Part shown: one piece after another, positions 1-8,039 of the stretch
Numbering within the stretch: position 1 is the first letter of the stretch
Layout: every line of letters starts with the position of its first letter
From: Nonomuraea sp. MG754425
Lineage (GTDB): Bacteria > Actinomycetota > Actinomycetes > Streptosporangiales > Streptosporangiaceae
DNA length: 64,000 nucleotides
NCBI RefSeq assembly: GCF_021699195.1
Contig: NZ_SSXE01000009.1
Span: forward strand, 1-64,000
Direction: 5' to 3'
Notes under the pieces: model-generated
What the model saw: only the letters and a program-made list of their open reading frames with translations
The model's database searches: none
What the model was told of the DNA's origin: nothing
Translations under genes and position numbers: made by a program

Positions 1-57
1 TACGAACGTCGACACACGCTCAAGAACGCCCAAGACCTCGACTATGCTGCCGCGTAG
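1..57 (+). pseudogene. C-terminal end of an IS3-type transposase OrfB (cut by window edge)
   Basis: The first 18 codons read in frame to a TAG at 55-57 and give the tail YERRHTLKNAQDLDYAAA, which resembles the last residues of IS3-family OrfB proteins after their SPxxYE motif. A sequence resembling an IS3 right end follows within 15 bp, which supports the call. The rest of the transposase is outside the window, so it cannot be said whether that copy is intact. Confidence 0.5.
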
Positions 58-71
58 TCGCAAGCCCTGAT

Positions 72-89
72 GTGTCTATCGAACCGGGG
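72..89. repeat. Probable right terminal repeat of an IS3-family element
   Basis: The reverse complement of this 18-bp segment matches about 15 of 18 positions (one gap) of the segment at 1638-1656, just before an OrfA start. The two therefore look like right and left ends of related IS3 elements in the same orientation, about 1.5 kb apart. Confidence 0.5.
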
Positions 90-278
90 CAACTCCAGCC
101 GGATGATCTCGTCGGATGGTCGGCCGGATGCATCGCCAACCAGGACGCGGGTCAGGGTGGCGAGTGTGTCGGTCATACCCTCGCGGGATTTGGCCGCCGC
201 GTGGGGCCACCAGGCATCGCCGCGCGAGTGTCAGGACCGTTGGTGGTTGAGCTGGAAGCCGGAGAATCCCGTCGCCAT
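90..278 (-). pseudogene. Degenerate hypothetical gene cut by the IS3 end
   Basis: Read on the minus strand from the ATG at 278, one frame gives MATGFSGFQLNHQRS, a TGA, and then a protein-like stretch containing GDAWWPHAAAKSREG and TLATLTRVLVG. This runs directly into the IS3 right end at 72-89. The composition looks coding but is broken by an in-frame stop and by the IS. I do not recognise the family. It is best seen as a gene truncated by the insertion and decaying since. Confidence 0.35.
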
Positions 279-303
279 CGCCCCAGGACGAGCCAAGCAG
301 ACC

Positions 304-363
304 AAGGGCCTGGGGCGAAGGTCGTTCCTCCAGTTGGGGGCCCCACCTTCACCCCAGGCCCTT
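304..363. terminator. Long hairpin, probable bidirectional terminator
   Basis: Arms 304-322 and 345-363 are complementary over 19 bp with a single mismatch (G-T wobble), around a 22-nt loop. The stem is very GC-rich and lies between a decaying minus-strand gene and the plus-strand gene at 511. There is no clear T tract, as is common in actinomycetes. Confidence 0.55.
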
Positions 364-510
364 CGCCCGCTTCCCTGACGGATGGGACGACGGCGACGGG
401 ATGCTCAGGCAGGCCAGTTACTGGCAGCGCCAGGCGTCTTTCGCACGCACGTACGATCCCCTAATGTGTCGCGAGCATAGAAGCCAAACGATCAAGGCCG
501 GAGGGTCCAA

Positions 511-1023
511 ATGGGGGTCTTCTACGACTACTACCGGGCGGCGAACAGGCAGGCCGCCGCGGAGAAGCCTGATAGTCCCCGTGCTGTCGAGAAGCCCATG
601 CCGGGCGTACCGACGTTCGACGCGGTGGACGCCAAGTGGATCGACCCCGGCGTGATACTTGGGCAGCTCATAGCCCTCGTCAGGGACGTTCCGTTCAGCT
701 TGGATTTGGTGCAGACGATCACCATCTATCCGCCGCCCGAGGGCGCTCCGGCGACGATGGAGGAGTGGGAGGCTCTGCCGGAGGACTCTCCCTACAAGGA
801 AGGGCCGGGAATCGAAGAGCTCTCTGCAGACGTGCGCGACACGCTCGCCGGCATCCCGGACACCAGGCTGGATGAACTCGTTGAGCACTGGGAGCAGATC
901 GAGGAGTTCGCCGACGTACCACCGGCCGATGGATACCTTCTGGAGGTCCTTACAGGCCTGCGAGGCCTTGCTCAACGGGCACAGGAAGGGGATCAGATGA
1001 TCTATTGCTGGGTCTGTGTATAG
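511..1023 (+). CDS. Hypothetical protein, actinobacterial family of unknown function
   Basis: This 170-residue protein begins MGVFYDYYRAANRQ and ends with IYCWVCV. The segment from residue 39 (DAVDAKWIDPGVILGQL), a middle acidic region and the C-terminal YCWxC end match my memory of a widespread uncharacterised actinobacterial family whose members begin MGVFxDYxRA. No signal peptide, membrane segment or catalytic motif is visible. The ATG at 511 is preceded by a GGAGGG box near 499-504, which supports this start. It sits alone between IS remnants and may be part of a larger eroded toxin/immunity island. Function is unknown. Confidence 0.75.
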   Translation: MGVFYDYYRAANRQAAAEKPDSPRAVEKPMPGVPTFDAVDAKWIDPGVILGQLIALVRDVPFSLDLVQTITIYPPPEGAPATMEEWEALPEDSPYKEGPGIEELSADVRDTLAGIPDTRLDELVEHWEQIEEFADVPPADGYLLEVLTGLRGLAQRAQEGDQMIYCWVCV

Positions 1024-1123
1024 GGTCTCTCCCAGTGCCAGGTTCGAGCCCTCGGCGTCTTGTCTCAACGGCTGCCGTGCAATATGCGTGCAATGATCAT
1101 GAGCTCGGTGGCAACGAGACGTG

Positions 1124-1289
1124 GCTGCGGTGCAGGTAGAAGACCGTCTGAGCTTCGTGACGGTCACGAGCTGTAAAACCGTCGGCGCTTCGCAGGCGTG
1201 CCCGTTGCGTGCCCTTCAGGGCGGACAACGAGGGGGAGTCGCGGGAAAGTCGCGGACAAGATGACTCCCGTATTGACCTGCACCGCAGC
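1124..1289. repeat. Perfect 14-bp inverted repeat pair bounding 166 bp
   Basis: Arms 1124-1137 (GCTGCGGTGCAGGT) and 1276-1289 are perfect inverse complements, 138 bp apart. The interval has no convincing ORF. It also holds repeated GCGTGC-type motifs around 1085-1095 and 1198-1212, of a kind often seen next to phage-type integrase genes. It could be a MITE-like element or arm-type sites left from a lost integrative element. The rest of 1024-1326 shows no gene. Confidence 0.4.
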
Positions 1290-1326
1290 AGGTCCCGAGA
1301 CCGTGTGCCGAAATCTTCCAAACTAG

Positions 1327-1637
1327 CTACGACGGTCGTCGATGGCCGGTTGACCAGAGCCCACTTTCTTTCAGAAGTTGCTTCGCCGCGTGCTGACTAG
1401 CTTGGGAACCTCGCTGGCCAAGGGCGATCTCTCGAAGCAGGCCGGCGAAAAGCACCACCTCATCCGCCGCCATCCATGCCAGAGTCCTAGAGAGCCAGTA
1501 CTCCGACTGCCCCATCAGGCCACAGTGAACGACTGCCCGCAGAGCCTCGGCGAGGTCCGGATCATCAGGGCCAAGCTGCCACCGGGCCTCACTTTCTACT
1601 TCATCTCGCGACTTCTCCAACAGCGGCAAGTGAATCG
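1327..1637 (-). pseudogene. Hypothetical gene truncated at its 5' end by IS3
   Basis: The minus-strand frame encodes about 100 protein-like residues with segments EVESEARWQLGPDDPDL, SEYWLSRTLAWMAADE and LLREIALGQR. The open frame continues to an ATG at 1692, but the first ~18 residues are encoded by the IS3 left end (1638-1656) and flanking IS sequence. The native start has therefore been replaced. The rest is helical and acidic-to-neutral in character, with no recognised domain. Confidence 0.5.
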
Positions 1638-1656
1638 CCCCGGGTTCGGTGGAGAC
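1638..1656. repeat. Probable left terminal repeat of an IS3-family element
   Basis: This is the inverse partner of 72-89 and lies 26 bp before the OrfA start at 1682, as expected for IS3 left ends. Confidence 0.5.
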
Positions 1657-1681
1657 TTGATCTCTTGAGAGGATCGAGTCC

Positions 1682-1827
1682 ATGCCAGGCAAGTCTCCCT
1701 ACCCCGATGAGTTGCGCAGGAGAGCGGTGCGGATGGTCGCCGAGGTGCGGCCGAACTACCCGACCGAGTGGGCCACGATCAACGCGGTCGCGGCCAAGCT
1801 CGGTATCGGCACCGCGGAGACGCTGAC
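1682..1827 (+). pseudogene. IS3-family transposase OrfA, N-terminal fragment
   Basis: The first ~48 residues (MPGKSPYPDELRRRAVRMV, then NYPTEWATINAVAAKLGIG) are a typical OrfA helix-turn-helix. Homology stops around 1820-1828, where the usual RKWVRQ-type continuation is missing. The sequence instead enters the coding frame of the LamG/nuclease gene. The element is therefore cut at this junction, and only its left end and part of OrfA remain. Confidence 0.8.
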
Positions 1828-3984
1828 GTGCCGAACCCGACGGTGGGAGCCTTCCAGGTCACTCCCTCCCAGGTGGTGGACGGCGTCACCGTTGCCATCA
1901 GCCTCACCCCGGCCCTGCGCGCGACCGTAACCGACCCGGCCGCCCAACCGCTGCGGGCCGAGTTCGAGGTTGAGCACGACCCCGCCGTCACCGGCCAGGG
2001 TGAGGGTCAGATCTGGGCGGGCGGTCTCGACGGTGTCGCCTCCGGCACCCAGGCCACGGCCACGGTCCCCGCCGGGAAGCTGAACGACGGCTGGAAGATC
2101 CGCTGGCGGGCCCGCGCCGTCGCCGCCGATCAGTCGTCGGAGTGGTCAATCTGGCAACCGGTCACGGTCAAGGTCCCCCAGCCCGGTTCAGGGCCGTTCG
2201 CGCGAACGGCCGCCGCTGTCATCCGCACGGACCAGGACTTCACCGTCGGCGCCTGGTTGAAGTTCAGCGACAAGGATGGCTCCTACACCGTGATGGAGCA
2301 GAAGGGCACCCATCAGGCGCCCTTCCGGCTGGGTAACGACCCCGACCATGGTCTGGTGTTCACCTTCAGCAGCGCCGACGCGGCCGATGCTACGACCGAG
2401 GGAGTTCTGTCCGATGTGGATGCCCCCGTCAACGAGTGGTTTCACCTCGCGGGCGTGTACACGCAGAATCCGAGCACCGCGACGCTCTACCTGAACGGGT
2501 TGGAGATCGGCACCTCCGCGCTCGGTTTCGCCGCCTGGAACGCGGCCGCGCCGCTGACTCTCGGCACCGCGATGACGGGCAGCCTGGACGAGGTCTGGGT
2601 GTACGACGTCGCCCTCGTCTCGGACGAGGTGTTCGACCTCATGGATGGCAGCCCGACCGCGGACGGCGCGGCGGGGACACCCCTTGCCAAGAGCGCCGCC
2701 CCGGTCACACCCCGGTACGACCGGCTCTCGCCGGAAGACTGCTGGAAGAACCACGGATACAAGAAACGCACCTACGGCTACATGAAGAACCGCTATAGCG
2801 GTTGCATGATTCACGAAGTGCCCGTGTTCACTGGCAGCGTCGAGGTAGGGGTGGACGGCTACTACGGCAACATCACTCCGGACATCGATGTCGAAGGAAA
2901 TCCGGAGTGGCTCGGCCGGATGATGCTGGTGGCGAGGAGCTGGAACGGCCCGCAAGAGATCGACGCTGGCGCCACCGCCCGTGACATATGGTTCGATCTC
3001 TATGTCGGCCACAGAAAGAATGTCTTCTGGGAGGACGCCTCGTCCACGGACCTGACCCTCGGGCTCCGGCCCGCCTACGGACAGTCGGCCTGCAAAGACG
3101 TCACGATATTCAACGGCGGCTCGCAGAAGAACCACCTGACGATGGATGTCGAGGACTGGAGGGAGAAGGCAGACGAGACCGACGACGGCGAATGGACGCC
3201 CCTGGCGACGTTCCGTTTTCGCGCGGCCTCCGCCGACGCACCGGCCTACATAAAAGACCGGACCGGCACGTCGGTCTCGAACGGCGACAAGATCTCCAAC
3301 TGTGTATTCAAGCCCTACATCAAAATCGAGAACACCGGGTCGCACGCGGTCATCTTCGAATACGGCACCATCGAGGAGAAGGCCCAGATCACCTGTGATT
3401 CCTCACACTCCGTTGGTGCCTGGAACGGGTGCACCCTGCCGGTTCTCCCATCCATCGAATGGAAGCTCGACGGCACCTATGACGCCGCGTACAAGCACTA
3501 CTACAAGGCCTGCTACGACAGGACAGACACCTATCCAAAGGACACGACCAAAACCATCCCCGGCTGCGCCGTCAATCGTACGAACCGGCCGCCGAAAGAG
3601 CAGTACCTGTGGAGGGTCAGCGATCCTGCGGCGAAGAACACCAATGCACGCGCCCGGGCCCGGTGCCACAGCCTGTGGTTAAACTTCAGTACCAACGGCC
3701 AGGAATGCGATGAGTATCCGTTCGCCTCGGCCGGCAACCGGACCAAGGACACGGACAATGATCGGAACTTCTCCGTTTGCGCCATGACCGGCGGTACCAA
3801 GGGGCCGAACTACGTCGCGGGTATGGCTTTGCGGCGTTTCCAGAAGAAGGACAGGCTCCTGTACGGCCAGGACTTCTTCAACCGGTTCTCCACGGAGCTG
3901 CAAACCCTGCCAGCCATGGACAGCATCTGCTGGAAGCCGGCCAACACCGGCTCGATGTACTGGGCAGATAAACAGAAGGATTAG
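1828..3984 (+). pseudogene. Secreted LamG / NucA-NucB nuclease, N-terminally truncated
   Basis: The open frame begins at 1768, but its first 20 codons are out-of-frame OrfA sequence; protein-like sequence starts at about the GTG at 1828. A fibronectin/Ig-like segment comes first, followed by a LamG/concanavalin-like domain (near 2220-2640: FTVGAWLKF, EWFHLAGVYT, LYLNGLEIG, GSLDEVWVYD). A cysteine-rich region follows. The C-terminus (about 3600-3950) has CDEYPFAS at 3707-3730, the signature of NucA/NucB secreted deoxyribonucleases, plus a fitting downstream region. Related proteins have a signal peptide and longer N-terminus, both lost here. The next gene encodes DUF6461, so I infer a toxin-type nuclease with its immunity protein. 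It is probably no longer exported unless another start is used. Confidence 0.7.
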
Positions 3985-4071
3985 CGGCTGACGCACCCAG
4001 CCGCCGTGGACGCGACAATGCCGTCCGCGGCGGCCGGGCGCCCATTCACGCCTCGGATTCAAGGAGTATCG

Positions 4072-4659
4072 ATGAGCCTGGACAGCTTGTCAGCGCATTA
4101 CGGCCACCTCCTGCAGGGCGACGGGAGCTGGCTGGCCGAAGGACTGGCGTGGACCGTCGTCGTGCCGGATGAGGGGGCGCTCTCATCAGAGGAGATCGCG
4201 GCGCGCCTGCTCGGCGGGGATGAACGGCCGTCCCTGACGATCTGCGACATCGAGGAGGCGAGCGAAGGCGACGTCGCCATTGTCGAGCAGGCAGGCAGGG
4301 CTGCCATGATCGTCGACTTCTCCGGTGCCGGCCGCACATGGGACGAGGACATCCTCAGCCGGCTCAGCGCCGGTGCTCAGGTCTGGCACGTGTCGTGGGA
4401 GGTCACGCGAAACTCCCGGCTGATCCACGCCGCACACGGACATGTCGTCACCCGGATCCCGCATCTGGAACCCGTCGGCGCTCCGGGGGCTGACGTCTCC
4501 TTCGCCGGGACGGAGCTCACAGCGCTGGCGCGGACGCTCGAGCATCCCTGGCCGGCCACGCAGGCCATGGCGATGGCCATCGTGGAGGCGCGCACGGGCG
4601 CGCACCTGGACAGCGCCTGGCTCGGGTCCTTCCACCCGGTGGTTCCCGTGGGCGGGTGA
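4072..4659 (+). CDS. DUF6461 family protein, probable immunity protein
   Basis: The start is taken at the ATG at 4072 (MSLDSLSAHYGHLL), preceded by an AAGGAG box at about 4060-4066; an upstream in-frame ATG at 4006 has no such site. The ~195-residue product has the DUF6461 pattern: an early LAWTVVV strand, a central IVDFSGAGRTWDEDIL segment, LSAGAQVWHVSW, and a C-terminal IVEARTGAHLDSAWL. No signal peptide or membrane segment is visible, so it is likely cytosolic. DUF6461 genes often lie next to polymorphic toxins, and this one starts 87 bp after the NucA/NucB gene. The immunity role is inferred from that position. Confidence 0.7.
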   Translation: MSLDSLSAHYGHLLQGDGSWLAEGLAWTVVVPDEGALSSEEIAARLLGGDERPSLTICDIEEASEGDVAIVEQAGRAAMIVDFSGAGRTWDEDILSRLSAGAQVWHVSWEVTRNSRLIHAAHGHVVTRIPHLEPVGAPGADVSFAGTELTALARTLEHPWPATQAMAMAIVEARTGAHLDSAWLGSFHPVVPVGG

Positions 4660-4810
4660 GCGGCGCCCTTCCAGGGCTGATGCGTTCTTGGCTAGTGGGA
4701 CGCGCGCGGCGCGTTGAGGCCGAGCGGTTGAGGCGGGACCCCGGGGTACACGCGGCGAGCAGGACCTGGAAGGCTGGGCGGCGCGAGCGGAGGCCAGCCC
4801 GGCACGGGAA

Positions 4811-5119
4811 CTACGCGACTTCGTCGCCGGCCTTCGCCGGGACTGGCCAGTCCGGATAGTACGAGCCCGACCGGAGTTTCGGGATCGCGAGCTCGATGGT
4901 GCCGGCCCGTGTGTCCCACTCGCGCTGCCGGTAGCCGTTACGCGAGTTGGTCCGCTCATCGCTGCGCTCGCCATAGCCGGCCCCGCACAGGCTGTCAGCC
5001 TCGGCCGACATCAACGTCTCGGCCATGGTCTTCACCATGGATCGCAACATGTCAGGGTCACCACCCTCGATCTGCTGCGTCGGCCACCGGGCAGGCGTCA
5101 CACTGTTGTCCGCGGTCAT
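4811..5119 (-). pseudogene. IS256-family (mutator) transposase, N-terminal fragment
   Basis: The first ~85 residues match the start of mutator-type transposases: an MLRSMVKTMAETLMSAEAD segment, CGAGYGERS and the RNGYRQREWDTRAGTIEL motif, then IPKLRSGSYYPDW. The catalytic DDE domain that should follow is absent; after SYYPDW the frame enters unrelated sequence and stops. This is the 5' stub of an IS256-type element. Its outer end probably lies in 5120-5230. Confidence 0.8.
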
Positions 5120-5189
5120 CGCCGTTCTCCTTCTTGGAATCGTTGCTACGAAGGATCACGCGATGACCGTTCTCATTTCACGGCACCAC

Positions 5190-5204
5190 ACCTGGTGACC
5201 AGGT
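5190..5204. repeat. Palindrome in the probable IS256 left end
   Basis: ACCTGGTGACCAGGT is a perfect 7+1+7 palindrome about 70 bp upstream of the IS256-type start codon, in the region where the element's terminal repeat and promoter should lie. It may be part of the IS end or a host operator. No other gene is seen in 5120-5277. Confidence 0.35.
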
Positions 5205-5277
5205 CAAACCCTTACACCACTCCCGCGGACGCAACCAGATCGCTGCCCGTACTCTGTCCCCCAGGAACGATCACGCA

Positions 5278-5805
5278 GTGAAAGCGGGGTCATCAGTGCT
5301 GCATACCTGGGTCAGCACCGCCGGAGGGCCACTAATCGCCATCCCCCAGTCCGGGCTGAACAGGTGGGCGGGTGTGGACGACAACGATGGTCCCGTCGAG
5401 ACCTCGGGAGACTACGGCCGCGCCTGCGCTGTTGAGGGCTACATCGGTGCCGTCACCGTTGGGGCGCGGCAAGCCCTTGTTTTCGGCGACGAACCTGCCA
5501 TGACGACCTATCTGCCGGCCGAACGTCTCTTCCTGCGCTGGGTCGCCGCATACTCCGAAGCCGAGCTGGTCGCGGCAGCCAAGCGAGCCCTGGCAGCAGA
5601 GCCGGATTGGGATGATGACGAAGACCTGAACTGGGAGGTGCGGGAGGCAGTCGCGCTCTTCGACTCGGCCATTCCTGGTGCTGAGCTGGAGCCTGACGAT
5701 CGACTCATTATTGATCTGGAGCCTGGCCAGTACAGGGTTCGAGCCACCTACATGAAGGACGAGGACAACTGGATGATCCTCGTCCAGCTCCAGCCGGAAA
5801 CTTGA
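5278..5805 (+). CDS. Imm21 family immunity protein
   Basis: The 175-residue product starts at GTG 5278. It has the Imm21 pattern: WVSTAGGPLIAIPQS near the N-terminus, RWAG, DYGRACAVEGYIGAVTVG, then ALVFGDEPAMTTYLP. The second half is acidic and ends in a beta-rich segment. Imm21 proteins neutralise polymorphic toxins, but no matching toxin gene is adjacent: an IS256 stub precedes it and a broken gene follows. It is therefore an orphan immunity gene, either kept against toxins from other strains or left by IS-driven loss of its toxin. The cytosolic location is inferred from the lack of a signal peptide. Confidence 0.8.
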   Translation: MKAGSSVLHTWVSTAGGPLIAIPQSGLNRWAGVDDNDGPVETSGDYGRACAVEGYIGAVTVGARQALVFGDEPAMTTYLPAERLFLRWVAAYSEAELVAAAKRALAAEPDWDDDEDLNWEVREAVALFDSAIPGAELEPDDRLIIDLEPGQYRVRATYMKDEDNWMILVQLQPET

Positions 5806-5872
5806 GCCCCGGGCGTACTCCGCGCTTGTGCCGCTCTTCTCATTGATCATGTGGTCGAGTGTCGTAGGAGCC

Positions 5873-6176
5873 TCAGTATGGCATTGCCCGAGCGTGCTGC
5901 CCAGAAAGGGCTGCCCATCGCTCAACATCACGTACCTGGCCACCTGGTGGCCATGCGGAATGTTCGCTCACCTGCACATCCTTCCAGCCGCCATCGTTCG
6001 CATCGGGCACGGGCAGTTTTGCTCCGCCGCGGTCAATGAGAACGAGGGCCGTCGCTATGAAGCCCTCCATGAGTGAGTGCAGGATGGGATGGTTCGAACG
6101 CTCGTAGCGCTCGATTAGTGGCACTCACGAAGGCCGTGAAGGCGGCCAGGTCAACCTCATATTCGTCGCTCACCAT
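5873..6176 (-). pseudogene. Hypothetical gene with a probable frameshift
   Basis: On the minus strand, an ATG at 6176 gives MVSDEYEVDLAAFTAFVSATNRA. At about 6115-6125 the protein-like reading moves to another frame as LIERYERSNHPILHSLMEG, then ATALVLIDRGGAKLPVPD, to a stop at 5873. The two halves join naturally as ...ATNRA-LIERYERSN..., so a one-base frameshift in an otherwise coherent short gene is likely. The family is not recognised. A sequencing error is possible. Confidence 0.4.
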
Positions 6177-6264
6177 AGGGTCGAGCCCCGTCGGCAATCC
6201 TGTCTGGGGGCAAGCGCTTCTGCTGATCGCATGAACAGGTCAGCGACTCCGTTCGAGGGTTCCA

Positions 6265-6423
6265 GAGGACTCGATCGCCAACCTGGAAGTACTGGCTCAT
6301 GTTCTCCTCGCGTTCCACCGCGCCCGCCGCTCAGACTGCGACGTTGGGCCCGAAGGTTGCCGTTTCCTAGGCATCCCCGGGTATCGTCGCGGGTCCATCG
6401 TAGTAACTCGGATGAGCTATTAG
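6265..6423 (+). pseudogene. C-terminal fragment of an unknown gene
   Basis: One plus-strand frame reads EDSIANLEVLAHVLLAF, HRARRSDCDVGPEGCRF and IPGYRRGSIVV to a TAG at 6421. There is no start codon between the upstream in-frame TGA (near 6230) and this segment. Composition looks coding, so this is probably the 3' remnant of a gene. It meets the 3' end of the chimeric transposase frame at 6420. Confidence 0.35.
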
Positions 6424-7700
6424 GACGGACTCGAACTGTCTCCCTCGGGGTCGCCCTCTGCTTCGGGCTTAATAGAGCGCCAAAAGGCTAAGAGAAGCTT
6501 GGGCAAGGTGCAACTGTGTCCGTTCTCTTCCTCGATCACCGTTGCATGCTGCCGAAGCTGCGCCACCAACTCTTCCGCGGGTGTGGCGAAAACATCCAAC
6601 TCCGCCCAGAGAACGCGGTCCCACTCATCCGCGCCGGCTACTGGGGTGTAGATCTCAATGGCTTCTACTACCTGGTGTTTGTCGAAGTAGATCGCTCCGC
6701 TGAGCACCTTTCGGCGCTGAACCCAGCCTTCCAGCGGCACCACAACGTGCTCGTCTTGATCGGGTGGGCGTTGTTGGCGGGACTGGTGCGGACGGTGCAC
6801 GTTGTAATGCTCGGCGTACTCCTCCAGGACCGATCGAAGGTGGCGTTCGTCGTAGATCAGCATCCGGTCAGTGCATTCGGCCCGGACGGTACGCACCCAG
6901 CGCTCGGCGTAGCAGTTGGCTCGGGGCGTCCGCGGCGGCGTCTTCATCACCGTGACACCCTCGCCGGCGAAGACCTCGTCGAAGACGGCGGTGAACTTGG
7001 CGTCCCGATCACGGATGAGGAACCGAAACGAGCCGGCCCTCCGCGCGAGGTTCATGAGCAGGTTGCGGGCCTGCTGGGCCGTCCACGCGCCGGTGGGGTT
7101 GGTGGTCACGCCCAGGACGTGCACGCGCCGCGTCGCCACCTCCATCACGAACAACACGTACAGGCGTCTCAAGAAGATCGTGTCGACGTGGAAGAAGTCG
7201 CAGGCGAGCAGCCCTTTCGCTGGCAGGCGTAGAAACGTCCGCCAGGAGGTGTCGAGGCTTCGGGGAGCCGGACCGTGTCTGCGCGAACGCAGGATCCGTC
7301 GCACGGTCGCTGCACTGACCTGCAAGCCGAGCCCAACCGGTGCACCGTGTACCCGCCGATACCCCAACCTCGGGTTCTCCCGTGCCAGGCGGAGCGCCAG
7401 ATCCCGGACCTCCTTGCTCGTTCCGGGACGACCGGCGCGGTGAGGATAGGTCCACGAGCGTTTGATCAAACGGCGATGCCGTGCCAACAAGATGCCCGGG
7501 GTGACCAGCCGATGCGCCCGCAGCACCGCAGGAAGGAAGCGCACCAAGGCTGCCAGGAGCGCCCGATCGGTCCAGTCCGGCTTCGCGCGGGCGAGTTGAC
7601 GCTTCAACACGGCCACCTCATGGCGGAGCACCATGATCTCGACGTCCTTGGACGCCTGACCACGTCCCAGCAACACCAGCCGGCCGAACATACGAACCAT
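6420..7700 (-). mobile_element. Integrase-core (DDE) transposase fused to a foreign C-terminal tail
   Basis: The 426-residue frame begins [35 protein letters not shown]-like sequence (motifs [13 protein letters not shown] and [12 protein letters not shown]), typical of actinobacterial IS3/IS481-like integrase-core transposases. The HTH_21-like region has [11 protein letters not shown]. The rve core has its three acidic residues in [22 protein letters not shown] and [11 protein letters not shown]. Normal members end soon after [12 protein letters not shown] with a GxINEY-type tail. Here the frame instead continues for ~90 residues ([31 protein letters not shown]), which looks like the 3' part of another, possibly immunity-like, gene. 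The element has probably inserted into or recombined with that gene. The core appears complete; activity is uncertain. Confidence 0.8.
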
Positions 7701-7804
7701 TGATCAGATACGGCAGACGAACCGGCACAAGCCGCGATCCTGCCCGTAGTGCTGCTGAAGGTCAAAACCGCAGATCAGGCACCCTGCGGTGCGTTATGAA
7801 GCGG

Positions 7805-7885
7805 TACAGGATCTCCATGTTCTCGGAGGCGTCGCTACGGGCTAGCAGCGTCAGCCGCCCCACGATGCGGCAGAAGAACATGGAG
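7805..7885 (-). pseudogene. Remnant of a second transposase N-terminus
   Basis: About 27 minus-strand codons read FFCRIVGRLTLLARSDASENMEILY, which matches the N-terminal pattern of the preceding transposase ([19 protein letters not shown]). The [11 protein letters not shown] continuation is lost. This is a decayed copy of a related element. The rest of 7701-8039 shows no intact gene. Confidence 0.5.
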
Positions 7886-8039
7886 AAGAAACGGAGCGTC
7901 ACGAGCCTCGAGCATGCCCGACCCAGGCCACTGCTCGACCAGGAAACCGAGAGTAACCCGCAGTTCACGACCGTGAAAAGGAGTATTGACACCCTTCGGG
8001 GTAATTGCGCCCGAGCATCGAAAAGCGAGATCATCACGC

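Noticed and set aside
1038-1062. tRNA-like T-arm (GGTTCGAGCCC) after the gene at 511
   Set aside because: No acceptor stem, D-arm or anticodon arm can be folded upstream, and the T-stem has a mismatch. At most it is an attachment-site relic.
7986-8003. TTGACA at 7986 as a promoter -35 box for the LAL gene
   Set aside because: No acceptable -10 hexamer lies 16-18 bp downstream, and the TTG is also a possible start codon, so the match is not informative.
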